Below, piece after piece: positions 26,853-35,171 of a stretch of 36,389 nt of DNA. Location of the stretch: the NCBI RefSeq assembly GCF_000747075.1, contig NZ_AVCH01000133.1:1-36389 (forward strand), read 5' to 3'. Origin of the DNA: Arenimonas malthae CC-JY-1. Lineage in GTDB: Bacteria > Pseudomonadota > Gammaproteobacteria > Xanthomonadales > Xanthomonadaceae. A program made the position numbers and the translations under genes. The stretch's first letter is position 1, and each line of letters begins with the position of its first letter. The notes beneath the pieces were generated by a model, which saw only the letters and a program-made list of their open reading frames with translations, was not told where the DNA came from and ran no database searches.

Positions 26853-28241
26853 ATGACACCCCGCCCCGCCCTGCTCGCCCTGGCCCTGCTGCTCGCGACC
26901 ACGGCGGGCGCCACGCCGCCGCAGGCGCCGGAGCACGAACGCGCGCGCGGCCGCGAGCTGCTGCGCCTGCTCATCGGAACCGACACCACCCCGCGCGCCG
27001 GCACCACCGCCGCCGCGGAAAAGCTGGCGGCGCGTTTCCTCGCCGAAGGTTTCCCGCGCGAAGACGTGCTGCTACTCGGCGACGACCCGCTGCGGAAAAA
27101 CCTGGTGGTGCGCCTGCGCGGCCGCGGCGAACGCAAGCCAGTGCTGCTGATGGCGCACCTGGACGTGGTGGAAGCCCGCCGCGAGGACTGGACGCTCGAC
27201 CCGTTCGCGCTCACCGAACGCGAGGGCTGGCTGTACGGCCGCGGCACCATGGACATCAAGGGCGGCGCCGCCGGCGCGGCCGCCACGCTCATGCGCCTGC
27301 GCGCCGAAGGCCGCGTGCCGCGCGGCGACTTCCTGCTGCTGCTCACCGCCGGCGAAGAAGACGGCGTGGCCAACGGCATCCAGTGGCTGCTGGAAAACCG
27401 CCCCGACCTGCTCGACGCCGCCTACGCCATCAACTTCGACGGCGGCGGCCCCGAGGTGCGCGGCGGCCAGCCGGCGGTGCTGCCGGTGCAGACCGCCGAG
27501 AAGGTCTACCTGAGCTACACCCTGGAAGTGCGCAACCCCGGCGGCCACAGCTCGGTGCCCACGCCCGACAACGCCATCCACCGGCTGGCGAAAGGCCTGA
27601 CCGGCCTGGCCGCCTTCGAATTCCCCCTGCGCACCAACTCCGCTACCCGCGGCCATTACGCGCGCCTGTCGAAACTGGAAACCGGCGCCACCGCCGCCGA
27701 CATGGCCGCCGCCGCCCGCCTGCCCCAGGACGAAGCCGCCCTGCGCCGCCTGGCCGCCCGCTCGGCCTACGACAACGCCCAGTTGCGCACCACCTGCACC
27801 CCCACCCTGCTCGAGGGTGGCCACGCCGAAAACGCCCTGCCCCAACTGGCCCGGGCCACGGTGAACTGCCGGATGCTGCCCGACGAAGATCCCGCCCGGG
27901 TGGATCGCTGGCTGGCCGCCGCCGTGGCCGACCCGGGCATCACGATCCGCCGGGTGGCCGAACCCACGCCCAGCCCACCCTCGCCGGTGGACGAGGCCCT
28001 GTTCCGGGCCATCCGCGACGCCGCCACCCCGCTCTGGGGCCCGATCCCGGTGGCGCCCTACATGTCGGCCGGCGCCACCGACAGCCTGTTCCTGCGCGCC
28101 GCCGGCCTGCCGGTGTACGTGTTCAACGGCATCCCCTACGACGTGGACGACGACCGCTCGCACGGCCAGGACGAGCGCATCGGCGCCGCCGCCTACGACC
28201 AGTCGCTGGAATTCACCCACCGGCTGCTGGGGGGGCTATGA
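26853..28241 (+). CDS. Secreted M20-family metallopeptidase
   Basis: The 462-residue protein has a signal peptide (MTPRPALLALALLLATTAGA) and the M20 two-zinc site: His in LMAHLDVV, bridging Asp in GTMDIKGG, the Glu pair in TAGEEDG, Asp in INFDGGG and a late His in HGQDERIG. A dimerisation domain (VRNPGGHSSVPTPDNAI) interrupts the catalytic domain, as in CPG2- and DapE-type enzymes. Members cleave dipeptides or remove acyl groups from amino acids. It starts 13 bp after the thiolase and is probably cotranscribed. It likely finishes peptide breakdown in the periplasm. Confidence 0.88.
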   Translation: MTPRPALLALALLLATTAGATPPQAPEHERARGRELLRLLIGTDTTPRAGTTAAAEKLAARFLAEGFPREDVLLLGDDPLRKNLVVRLRGRGERKPVLLMAHLDVVEARREDWTLDPFALTEREGWLYGRGTMDIKGGAAGAAATLMRLRAEGRVPRGDFLLLLTAGEEDGVANGIQWLLENRPDLLDAAYAINFDGGGPEVRGGQPAVLPVQTAEKVYLSYTLEVRNPGGHSSVPTPDNAIHRLAKGLTGLAAFEFPLRTNSATRGHYARLSKLETGATAADMAAAARLPQDEAALRRLAARSAYDNAQLRTTCTPTLLEGGHAENALPQLARATVNCRMLPDEDPARVDRWLAAAVADPGITIRRVAEPTPSPPSPVDEALFRAIRDAATPLWGPIPVAPYMSAGATDSLFLRAAGLPVYVFNGIPYDVDDDRSHGQDERIGAAAYDQSLEFTHRLLGGL

Positions 28242-28289
28242 GGGACTATCCCGCGGCCCGCGACAACGTTAGATTCGGGTGAAGACCCC

Positions 28290-30335
28290 ATGACCCCGGG
28301 AACCGCCAGCATCGCCATGGCCACCGCCGAGCCCACCGCAGGTTTGGACGAGGCGCTCGCGCACGCCACCCGGCTGCTTGAAACCCAGCCCGCGCTTGCC
28401 GGCGAACAGGCACGCGAAATCATCACGGCCGTCGGCGAACACCCGATGGCCGTTTTGATTCTGGCGGTCTCGCACCGCCTGCAGGGCCAGCTGCCGCCCG
28501 CGCTCGAAGCGCTGCGGCCGCTGGTGGCCAGCCAGCCGAACTGGGCCCTGGCGCATTACGAACTGGGCATCGCGCTCGGCCTGGCCGGCGACACGGCCGG
28601 CGCCATCGCCGCCCTGCGCCGCGCCGTGTGGCTCAAGCCTGGCCTGCCGCAGGCCTGGCGCGCACTGGGCGACCAGCTCGCCGCCGCCGGCGAACTCGAC
28701 GCGGCCGACGAGGCCTACGCCAGCCACGTGCGCTTCTCCACCCGCGACCCGCGCCTGCTGGCCGCCGCTTCGGCGCTGCACGCCAACGAACTGCCCAGGG
28801 CCGAAGCGCTGCTGCGCGAACACCTGGCCGCCGCGCCCACCGACGTGGCCGCCCTGCGCATGATGGCCGAGCTGGCCGCGCGCATCGGCCGCCAGGAAGA
28901 CGCCGAGCGCCTGCTCGAACGCTGCCTGGAACTCGCGCCCGGCTTCCTGGCCGCGCGCCAGAACTACGCCCTGGTCCTGCACCGCGGCAACAAGCCACGC
29001 GAGGCGCTGGCGCAAATAGACACCCTGCTCGCCACCGACCCGCGCAACCCGAACTACCGCAACCTCAAGGCCGTGGTGCTGTGCCGCACCGGCGACTACG
29101 AGCAGGCCATCGCGCTCTACGACGGCATCCTGCACGAGCACCCGGGCCAGTCGAAGATCTGGCTCAGCCAGGGCCACGCGCTCAAGACCGCCGGCCACAC
29201 CGAGCGCGCCATCGCCGCCTACCGCCGCAGCCTGGCGGTGGACCCGTCCTGCGGCGAAGTCTGGTGGAGCCTGGCCAACCTCAAGACCTTCAAATTCAGC
29301 GACGAGGACGTGGCCGCCATGCAGGCCCAGCTCGCGCGACCGGGCCTGTCGCCCGAAGACGTGCAGCACCTGCACTTCGCGCTGGGCAAGGCGCTGGAAG
29401 ACCGCGCCGACTACGCCGCCTCCTTCGGCCACTACGACCAGGGCAACACGCTGCGCCGCGCCCAGCTGCACTACTCGGCCGACGACACCACGGCGCGGGT
29501 GGAGAAGATCGAACGCACCTACACGCCGGCCTTCTTCGCCGCGCGTGCCGGCGCCGGGGCGGCCGCGCCCGACCCCATCTTCGTGCTGGGCCTGCCGCGC
29601 GCCGGTTCCACCCTGGTCGAGCAGATCCTCTCCAGCCACTCGGCGGTGGAAGGCACCATGGAGCTGCCCGAGGTGATCTCGATCACCCGCGAGCTGCGCA
29701 AGCTCGGCGACGCCGGCCAGTCCCTGCCCTACCACGACGTGCTGGCCTCGCTCGACCCGGCCCGCCTGCGCGAACTGGGCGAACAGTACCTCGAGCACAC
29801 CCGCATCCAGCGCAAGACCGGCGCGCCGTTCTTCATCGACAAGATGCCGAACAACTTCATGCACATCGGGCTCATCCACCTGATGCTGCCGAACGCGCGC
29901 ATCATCGACGCCCGCCGGCACCCGCTGGCCTGCTGCTTCTCGGGCTTCAAGCAGCATTTCGCCCGCGGCCAGGCCTTCACCTATTCGCTGGCCGACATCG
30001 GCCGCTACTACGCCGACTACGTGCGGCTGATGGCGCACTACGACGCCGTGCTGCCGGGCCGGGTGCACCGCGTGTTCTACGAATCCATGGTGGACGACAC
30101 CGAAACCGAGGTGCGGCGCCTGCTCGACTACTGCGGCCTGCCCTTCGAGGACGGCTGCCTGCGCTTCTTCGAGAACAAGCGCCCCGTGCGCACCGCCAGC
30201 TCCGAGCAGGTGCGCCAGCCCATCTACCGCGACGGCGTCGACCACTGGCGCCACTTCGAGCCCTGGCTCGAGCCGCTCAAGGACGCCCTGGGCCCCGTGC
30301 TCACGGCCTACCCGGACGTACCGAATTTCCGCTGA
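28290..30335 (+). CDS. TPR-repeat sulfotransferase-domain protein
   Basis: The 681-residue protein has an N-terminal array of tetratricopeptide repeats (about 15-320; e.g. ALAHYELGIALGLAGDTAGAI, NYRNLKAVVLCRTGDYEQAI). A C-terminal sulfotransferase-like domain follows: the 5'-phosphosulfate loop FVLGLPRAGSTLVEQIL near residue 430 and the 3'-phosphate motif IIDARRHPLACCFSG near 537. PAPS-dependent sulfation is predicted, target unknown. No signal peptide is seen. Such genes often sit beside TonB-receptor genes in Xanthomonadales and sphingomonads, as here (50-bp gap). GGTGAAG precedes the ATG. Confidence 0.87.
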   Translation: MTPGTASIAMATAEPTAGLDEALAHATRLLETQPALAGEQAREIITAVGEHPMAVLILAVSHRLQGQLPPALEALRPLVASQPNWALAHYELGIALGLAGDTAGAIAALRRAVWLKPGLPQAWRALGDQLAAAGELDAADEAYASHVRFSTRDPRLLAAASALHANELPRAEALLREHLAAAPTDVAALRMMAELAARIGRQEDAERLLERCLELAPGFLAARQNYALVLHRGNKPREALAQIDTLLATDPRNPNYRNLKAVVLCRTGDYEQAIALYDGILHEHPGQSKIWLSQGHALKTAGHTERAIAAYRRSLAVDPSCGEVWWSLANLKTFKFSDEDVAAMQAQLARPGLSPEDVQHLHFALGKALEDRADYAASFGHYDQGNTLRRAQLHYSADDTTARVEKIERTYTPAFFAARAGAGAAAPDPIFVLGLPRAGSTLVEQILSSHSAVEGTMELPEVISITRELRKLGDAGQSLPYHDVLASLDPARLRELGEQYLEHTRIQRKTGAPFFIDKMPNNFMHIGLIHLMLPNARIIDARRHPLACCFSGFKQHFARGQAFTYSLADIGRYYADYVRLMAHYDAVLPGRVHRVFYESMVDDTETEVRRLLDYCGLPFEDGCLRFFENKRPVRTASSEQVRQPIYRDGVDHWRHFEPWLEPLKDALGPVLTAYPDVPNFR

Positions 30336-30385
30336 CGCAACACCACGCAACACCCACACCAACAGAGCAAGCCGAGGGGAAGGAA

Positions 30386-32818
30386 ATGAGCAAGCAAACA
30401 AGCAAGCGGCGGGGCGCGGGGACGGCGCGTTCGCTGTCGCGCGCCTCGCTGGCGGCCGCGATCTACCTGGCGATCGGCTCCGCCGCGTTCGCCCAGGAAG
30501 CCGCGCCGGAAGCCGAGCAGCAGGCCGTGACGCTCGACGAGGTCACGGTGACCGCGCAAAAGCGCACCGAAAACCTGCAGAAGGTGCCGATCAGCCTGCA
30601 GGTGCTGGACTCCCAGCGCCTTGACGACCTGAACGTCACCAACTTCGAGGACTACGTCAAATACCTGCCCTCGGTCTCCTACCAGACCTTCGGCCCCGGC
30701 TTCGCGCAGATCTACATGCGCGGCGTGGCCTCGGGCGGCGACGGCAACCACTCCGGCTCGCTGCCGAGCGTGGGCGTCTACCTCGACGAGCAGCCGATCA
30801 CCACCATCCAGGGCCCGCTCGACATCCACATCTACGACGTCGAGCGCGTCGAGGCGCTGGCCGGCCCGCAGGGCACGCTGTACGGCGCCAGCTCGCAGGC
30901 GGGCACGCTGCGCATCATCACCAACAAGGCCGACCCGAGCGGCTTCGAGGCCGGCTACACCGTGGGCCTCGATTCCACCAGCAACGGCGGCATGGGCCAC
31001 GTGGCCGAGGGCTTCGTGAACCTGCCGATGGGCGACAACGCCGCCATCCGCCTGGTGGGCTGGAAGGAGAAGGAGGCCGGCTACATCGACAACGTTTCCG
31101 GCAGCCGCACCTACCCGTCCTGGGACGCCGACTCGGGCGGCAACGGCACCGAGTTCAACGACGACCTGGCCGGGAAGGACTACAACGACATCGACACGAT
31201 GGGCGCGCGCATCGGCGCGGTCATCAACCTGGGTGACAACTGGACCATCAGCCCCACCGTGATGCACCAGCGCACCGAGGCCGGCGGCTTCTTCGCCTTC
31301 GACCCGGTGGTGGGCGACCTCGAGGTCACCCACTTCAACCCCGAATATTCGGACGACCAGTGGACCCAGGCCGCGCTGACCATCGAGGGCAAGATCGGCA
31401 ACTTCGACGTCACCTACGCCTTCGCCCACCTCGACCGCGACGTGGACGGCGCCTCGGACTACAGCGACTACGCCTTCTGGTACGACACCCTGGCGGGCTA
31501 CGGCGCCTACTTCTACGACAACGACGGCAACCTGGTGAACCCGTCGCAGTACATCCAGTTCCGCGACCAGTACAAGAAGGCCAGCCACGAGATCCGCATT
31601 TCCTCGCCGCAGGAAAATCGCGTGCGCTTCGTCGGCGGCTTCTTCTTCCAGAAGCAGGACCATGACATCCAGCAGGACTACCGCATCGACGGCATCGCCG
31701 ACTTCCTGCACGTCACCGGCTGGCCGAACACCATCTGGCTGACCAAGCAGTTCCGCGAGGACGACGACCAGGCGGTGTTCGGCGAAGTGAGCTTCGACTT
31801 CACCGACCGCCTGACCGGCACCCTGGGCGCGCGCCACTTCCAGGCCGACAACAGCCTCAAGGGCTTCTTCGGCTACAGCGCGGGCTACAGCAGCGGCACC
31901 GGCGAGGCGGCCTGCTTCGACCAGACCGACTTCAACGGCGCGCCCTGCGTGAACCTGGACAAGAAGGTGGACGAGTCGGGCACCATCGGCAAGGCGAACC
32001 TGACCTTCCAGGTGGACGACACCAAGATGGTCTACGTCACCTGGTCGGAAGGCTTCCGCCCCGGCGGCATCAACCGCCGCGGCACGCTGCCGCCCTACCT
32101 GTCGGACTACCTGACCAACTTCGAGATCGGCTGGAAGACCACCTGGGCCGACAACCGCCTCTCGTTCAACGGCTCGGTGTTCCGCCAGGATTGGGAGGAC
32201 TTCCAGTTCTCGATCCTGGGCGCGAACGGCCTGACGGAAATCAAGAACGCCAACCAGGCGCAGATCGACGGCATGGAGCTGGAGCTCAACTGGGCGGCCA
32301 GCTACAACCTGAGCATCGGCGGCGGCGTGGCCTTCTACGACGCCAAGCTGACCGACAACTACTGCGGCTTCACCGACGCCGAGGGCAACCCGGTGACGGA
32401 CTGCGCCGACCCGGAGGCGCCGAGCGGCACGCAGCTGCCGGTGACGCCGAAGTTCAAGGGCAACCTGATCGCGCGCTACTCGTTCGACCTGGCCGGCGGC
32501 GAAGCCTACTGGCAGGCGGCGCTGTCGCACGTGGGCGAGCGCAAGTCGGACCTGCGCCTGCTCGAGCGCAGCATCCTGGGCGACCTGGGTGCCTACACCA
32601 CCGCCGACTTCTCGGCGGGCTTCCGCAAGAACGACTGGTCGGTGGACCTGTACGTGTCGAACCTGTTCGACGAGCGCGCCGAGATCTTCAAGTTCACGGC
32701 CTGCGGCGAGACGGTGTGCGGCGCGTCGGGCGTGGATCCGGTGTACACGGACGGCCAGGTGTACACGGCCACCATCCGCCCGCGCACCGTGGGCATCCGC
32801 TTCTCGCAGTCGTTCTGA
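30386..32818 (+). CDS. TonB-dependent outer-membrane receptor
   Basis: The 810-residue protein has a long signal peptide (to about residue 36, AAFA-QEA), a TonB box (TLDEVTVTAQKR) and a plug domain (VPISLQVL, IYMRGVAS, VERVEALAGPQGTLYGASSQAGTLRIIT). The beta-barrel ends in the typical C-terminal Phe (GIRFSQSF). AAGGAA precedes ATG 30386. It belongs to the large group of receptors of unknown ligand; nothing in the sequence fixes the ligand. Position at the end of the iclR-thiolase-M20-sulfotransferase run, followed by a strong terminator, suggests that it imports the peptide or amine handled by the locus. Confidence 0.9.
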   Translation: MSKQTSKRRGAGTARSLSRASLAAAIYLAIGSAAFAQEAAPEAEQQAVTLDEVTVTAQKRTENLQKVPISLQVLDSQRLDDLNVTNFEDYVKYLPSVSYQTFGPGFAQIYMRGVASGGDGNHSGSLPSVGVYLDEQPITTIQGPLDIHIYDVERVEALAGPQGTLYGASSQAGTLRIITNKADPSGFEAGYTVGLDSTSNGGMGHVAEGFVNLPMGDNAAIRLVGWKEKEAGYIDNVSGSRTYPSWDADSGGNGTEFNDDLAGKDYNDIDTMGARIGAVINLGDNWTISPTVMHQRTEAGGFFAFDPVVGDLEVTHFNPEYSDDQWTQAALTIEGKIGNFDVTYAFAHLDRDVDGASDYSDYAFWYDTLAGYGAYFYDNDGNLVNPSQYIQFRDQYKKASHEIRISSPQENRVRFVGGFFFQKQDHDIQQDYRIDGIADFLHVTGWPNTIWLTKQFREDDDQAVFGEVSFDFTDRLTGTLGARHFQADNSLKGFFGYSAGYSSGTGEAACFDQTDFNGAPCVNLDKKVDESGTIGKANLTFQVDDTKMVYVTWSEGFRPGGINRRGTLPPYLSDYLTNFEIGWKTTWADNRLSFNGSVFRQDWEDFQFSILGANGLTEIKNANQAQIDGMELELNWAASYNLSIGGGVAFYDAKLTDNYCGFTDAEGNPVTDCADPEAPSGTQLPVTPKFKGNLIARYSFDLAGGEAYWQAALSHVGERKSDLRLLERSILGDLGAYTTADFSAGFRKNDWSVDLYVSNLFDERAEIFKFTACGETVCGASGVDPVYTDGQVYTATIRPRTVGIRFSQSF

Positions 32819-32830
32819 GGCGAGTGGCAG

Positions 32831-32852
32831 GGGCGGGCCTTCGGGCCTGCCC
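32831..32852 (+). other. GC-rich hairpin after the TonB receptor
   Basis: GGGCGGGCC and GGCCTGCCC flank a TTCG tetraloop, a very stable stem with one G-U pair, starting 12 bp after the stop codon. It has no T-run and probably protects the 3' end ahead of the terminator that follows. Confidence 0.55.
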
Positions 32853-32861
32853 TGCTTCCAG

Positions 32862-32890
32862 GACCCCGGCTACGGCCGGGGTCTTTTTTT
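32862..32890 (+). terminator. Rho-independent terminator
   Basis: A perfect 9-bp stem (GACCCCGGC / GCCGGGGTC) with a TACG loop is followed directly by seven T residues. It ends the rightward operon. This is the clearest terminator in the window. Confidence 0.92.
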
Positions 32891-32962
32891 GGTTCTTCTC
32901 CCAAGTCCGGGATGGCCTGGGCGGTTTTTCGCTGACCACCGACGTGGCGCCGGCCCCACCGC

Positions 32963-33025
32963 GAAGGCGAGGGTCGATTCCCGCTCAGGGAGCCTCTTAT
33001 TTCGCGGGAATCGACCCTCGCCTTC
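32963..33025. repeat. Long inverted repeat A (22-bp arms, 19-nt spacer)
   Basis: The arms at 32963-32984 and 33004-33025 are perfect 22-bp inverted copies; the left begins GAAGGCGAGGGTCGATTC. The spacer is 19 nt. A transcript would fold into a long hairpin. It lies in non-coding DNA after the terminator and has the same geometry as repeat B. Confidence 0.85.
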
Positions 33026-33606
33026 ACGGCGCGTCCGGACCGGGGCACCTGGTTGGCTGGACGAAAGGCCCGTGGCTGTCCGCTCCGATGCTTGCGCGTC
33101 ACGCTCGGGGGCCAAGGCGGCCTATTTTTCTTGCGGATCAGGCTGGGCTAAGTCGGCTGGGGCGCGAACCACTGCGCGACCTATCGTTCGCGTCCCTTCG
33201 GACGCGGGGTGTGGCGGCTTCGCCAGCGTGGAAGATGGCCAGTACGAACCTGCGCGCCGCCCGGCGGCGGGTGTGGGTTCGGGGCGGGCATACCGGGACA
33301 TCCGGCATTCGATCCGACTTGTCGGGCTTGGCGAAGAGCCCTTCGCCTCAGTCCCGCACCCGCCGCCAGGCGGCGAGGACTCGCACGCTGGCCACCTTCC
33401 ACGCTGGCCCCGCCGCTGCATCAAGTGTCCGAAGGGACACGCAGGCGTACACGGGGTGTCGAACAGGGACCGGAACCATTCAACCGAACGCGCTCCGCGA
33501 GAGGAATGCAGCAGGCCTGCCAAGCCAGCACACGCGCAAGCAGCGAAGCCCGCTTCCACCCGCCCTTCGATCAGCGCTCCGTGCCGCCGCGTACCGGACG
33601 CGCCGT
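33026..33606. other. Non-coding stretch with an imperfect inverted duplication
   Basis: I find no credible gene here. The open frames lack ribosome sites and family motifs and look like chance frames in GC-rich DNA. About 88 bp at 33191-33278 recur in inverted orientation at 33352-33440. Shared blocks include TCCCTTCGGAC, CCAGCGTGGAAG-TGGCCAG and GGCGGCGGGTG-GGG. About 73 bp separate the arms, including a small GGCGAAG/CTTCGCC hairpin. It resembles two facing copies of an intergenic repeat. Confidence 0.6.
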
Positions 33607-33669
33607 GGGAGTGCAGGTCTCTTCCTGCGAAATATAGGCTTCACTGAGCAGGAAGAGACCTGCACTCCC
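33607..33669. repeat. Long inverted repeat B, REP-like (22-bp arms, 19-nt spacer)
   Basis: The arms at 33607-33628 and 33648-33669 are perfect 22-bp inverted copies; the left begins GGGAGTGCAGGTCTCTTC. After one mismatch they extend by CGCCG/CGGCG to 28 bp. The left arm is preceded by GT, giving the GTGGGAG head seen in many REP-type palindromes of Xanthomonadales. It ends 46 bp from the stop of the MHYT gene and may act as its transcript end. Confidence 0.8.
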
Positions 33670-33715
33670 GCGGCGTGGCCGGCGCCATGTCGCCGACCAC
33701 GCGAGCCATTGATGT

Positions 33716-34990
33716 TCAGGCCGCGGACTCGCGGGCCGGGCCGCTGCCGGCGCGGAAACCCTGCAGCTGCGACAGCACCAGCGAATCCGGGGCGTCGAGG
33801 GTGCCGTCGTCGCGGTCCGGGGCGCTGCGGGCGGCGGCGCGCAGCATCAGGGCCTGGGCGTTGTCGCCGTCGGCGGGCGATTCGGCGGTGCCGAACAGCA
33901 CCTGCAGGCCGCGCGCGGCGAGCGCGTCGGTGGCCTTGCGCCAGCCCGGCAGCAGCCGGCGCGCCACCTCGGCGGCCGACAGGCGCGGTACCAGCACCAT
34001 CAGCTGGTCGGGCGAGGTGCGGGCAAGGGTGTAGCCCTGCGACTGCAGCGGCGCCAGCACCGCGGCCACCTCGGCCACGCGCTCGCGGGCTTCGTTGCCG
34101 GCGGCGTCGAGCACGCGCACGCTCACCAGCGCCAGGCGCGGATCGGCGCGCAGGGCTTCGACCACGAACTGGCCGAAACGCGGGCGGTTCACCAGGCCGG
34201 TTTCGCGGTCCATGAAGGCCAGCTGGTTCAGGCGCTCGCTTTCGGCGCGGGCCTGGCGCTTGGCCTGCAGCACGGCGCGGGCGTCGGAAACGGTGAAGAA
34301 GAGCGCGAAGCCCAGGCCCAGCAGGCTGGCCAGCACCGTCGGCGTGGCGATGGCGTTGCCGTCGAGCACGTTGCCCGGCGCGCAGAAGGCGTTCGGGTCG
34401 AACTGCACCGCGGCCATGCCCGAGTAGTGCATGCCGGCCACGGCCAGGCCCATGATGGCCGCGGCGCCGGCGCGAAGGCCGACATCGCGCCAGGAGCGCA
34501 CCGTGCGCAGCGCCGCCACGATCACCAGCGCGGCCGCCGAGGCGCCCACCGCGATCAGCACCGAAATGGCGAACCACAGCGGGTCGTAGCCCAGGCCCGG
34601 GTCCATGCGCATGGCGCCCATGCCGGCGTAATGCATCACACAGATGCCCGCGCCCATGGCCAGCGCGCCCAGCGTCACCGTGCCCACCGACAGCGCGCGC
34701 CGGCTGATCAGGAACAACGCCAGCGCCGACACGGCCACCGCCGCCAGCCACGAGAACACCGTGATGCCCAGGTCGTAGCTCACCGGGATGGGCAGCGTGA
34801 AGGCCGCCATGCCCACGAAGTGCATGGCCCAGATGCCGCTGCCCATGGCCAGCGCGCCCGAGACCAGCCAGCGCAGCCACTGCTCCTTGCGCTCGAAGAT
34901 GCGGCCGGCGAACTCGATGGCCACGTAGGCGGCCAGGGCCGCGATGCCGATGGACAATGCCACCAGGGTTGGATCGTAAGTGCCTTGCAT
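33716..34990 (-). CDS. MHYT-domain membrane protein with degenerate GGDEF domain
   Basis: The 424-residue protein has seven predicted membrane helices carrying three MHYT-type motifs: MHFVGM, MHYAGM and MHYSGM (about 56, 118 and 185). This sensor domain is proposed to bind copper and sense O2, CO or NO. A cytoplasmic part (about 245-400) begins like a GGDEF domain (LAFMDRETGLVNRPRF) but lacks the GG[D/E]EF loop; the equivalent stretch reads SVRVLDAAGNE. It is therefore unlikely to make c-di-GMP, and may bind it or signal through protein contacts. The start is ATG 34990. Confidence 0.85.
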   Translation of the reverse strand: MQGTYDPTLVALSIGIAALAAYVAIEFAGRIFERKEQWLRWLVSGALAMGSGIWAMHFVGMAAFTLPIPVSYDLGITVFSWLAAVAVSALALFLISRRALSVGTVTLGALAMGAGICVMHYAGMGAMRMDPGLGYDPLWFAISVLIAVGASAAALVIVAALRTVRSWRDVGLRAGAAAIMGLAVAGMHYSGMAAVQFDPNAFCAPGNVLDGNAIATPTVLASLLGLGFALFFTVSDARAVLQAKRQARAESERLNQLAFMDRETGLVNRPRFGQFVVEALRADPRLALVSVRVLDAAGNEARERVAEVAAVLAPLQSQGYTLARTSPDQLMVLVPRLSAAEVARRLLPGWRKATDALAARGLQVLFGTAESPADGDNAQALMLRAAARSAPDRDDGTLDAPDSLVLSQLQGFRAGSGPARESAA

Positions 34991-35171
34991 GTCGGACGCC
35001 CCCGTTCGATTGAGGGCGCGACCTTGGCCATCGGCGCATCAAGGCGCGGTGACAGCCCGGCGCGCGCCGTGAAGGGCGCGTGTGGCCCCGCCGGGCAAAG
35101 CGCGTCGCAGCGGGCTCGTGCCGGGAACGCGGAAACGCATCGTCCTGTCCGCGACAACGCATGGCGCGGGA

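Noticed and set aside
28269-32530. Long minus-strand frames opposite the sulfotransferase and TonB receptor genes
   Set aside because: No motifs or ribosome sites; the plus-strand products have clear domains and signals.
33122-33559. 145-codon minus-strand frame in the intergenic repeat region
   Set aside because: No recognisable start signal or domain; Pro/Arg-rich composition follows the repeat sequence in all frames.
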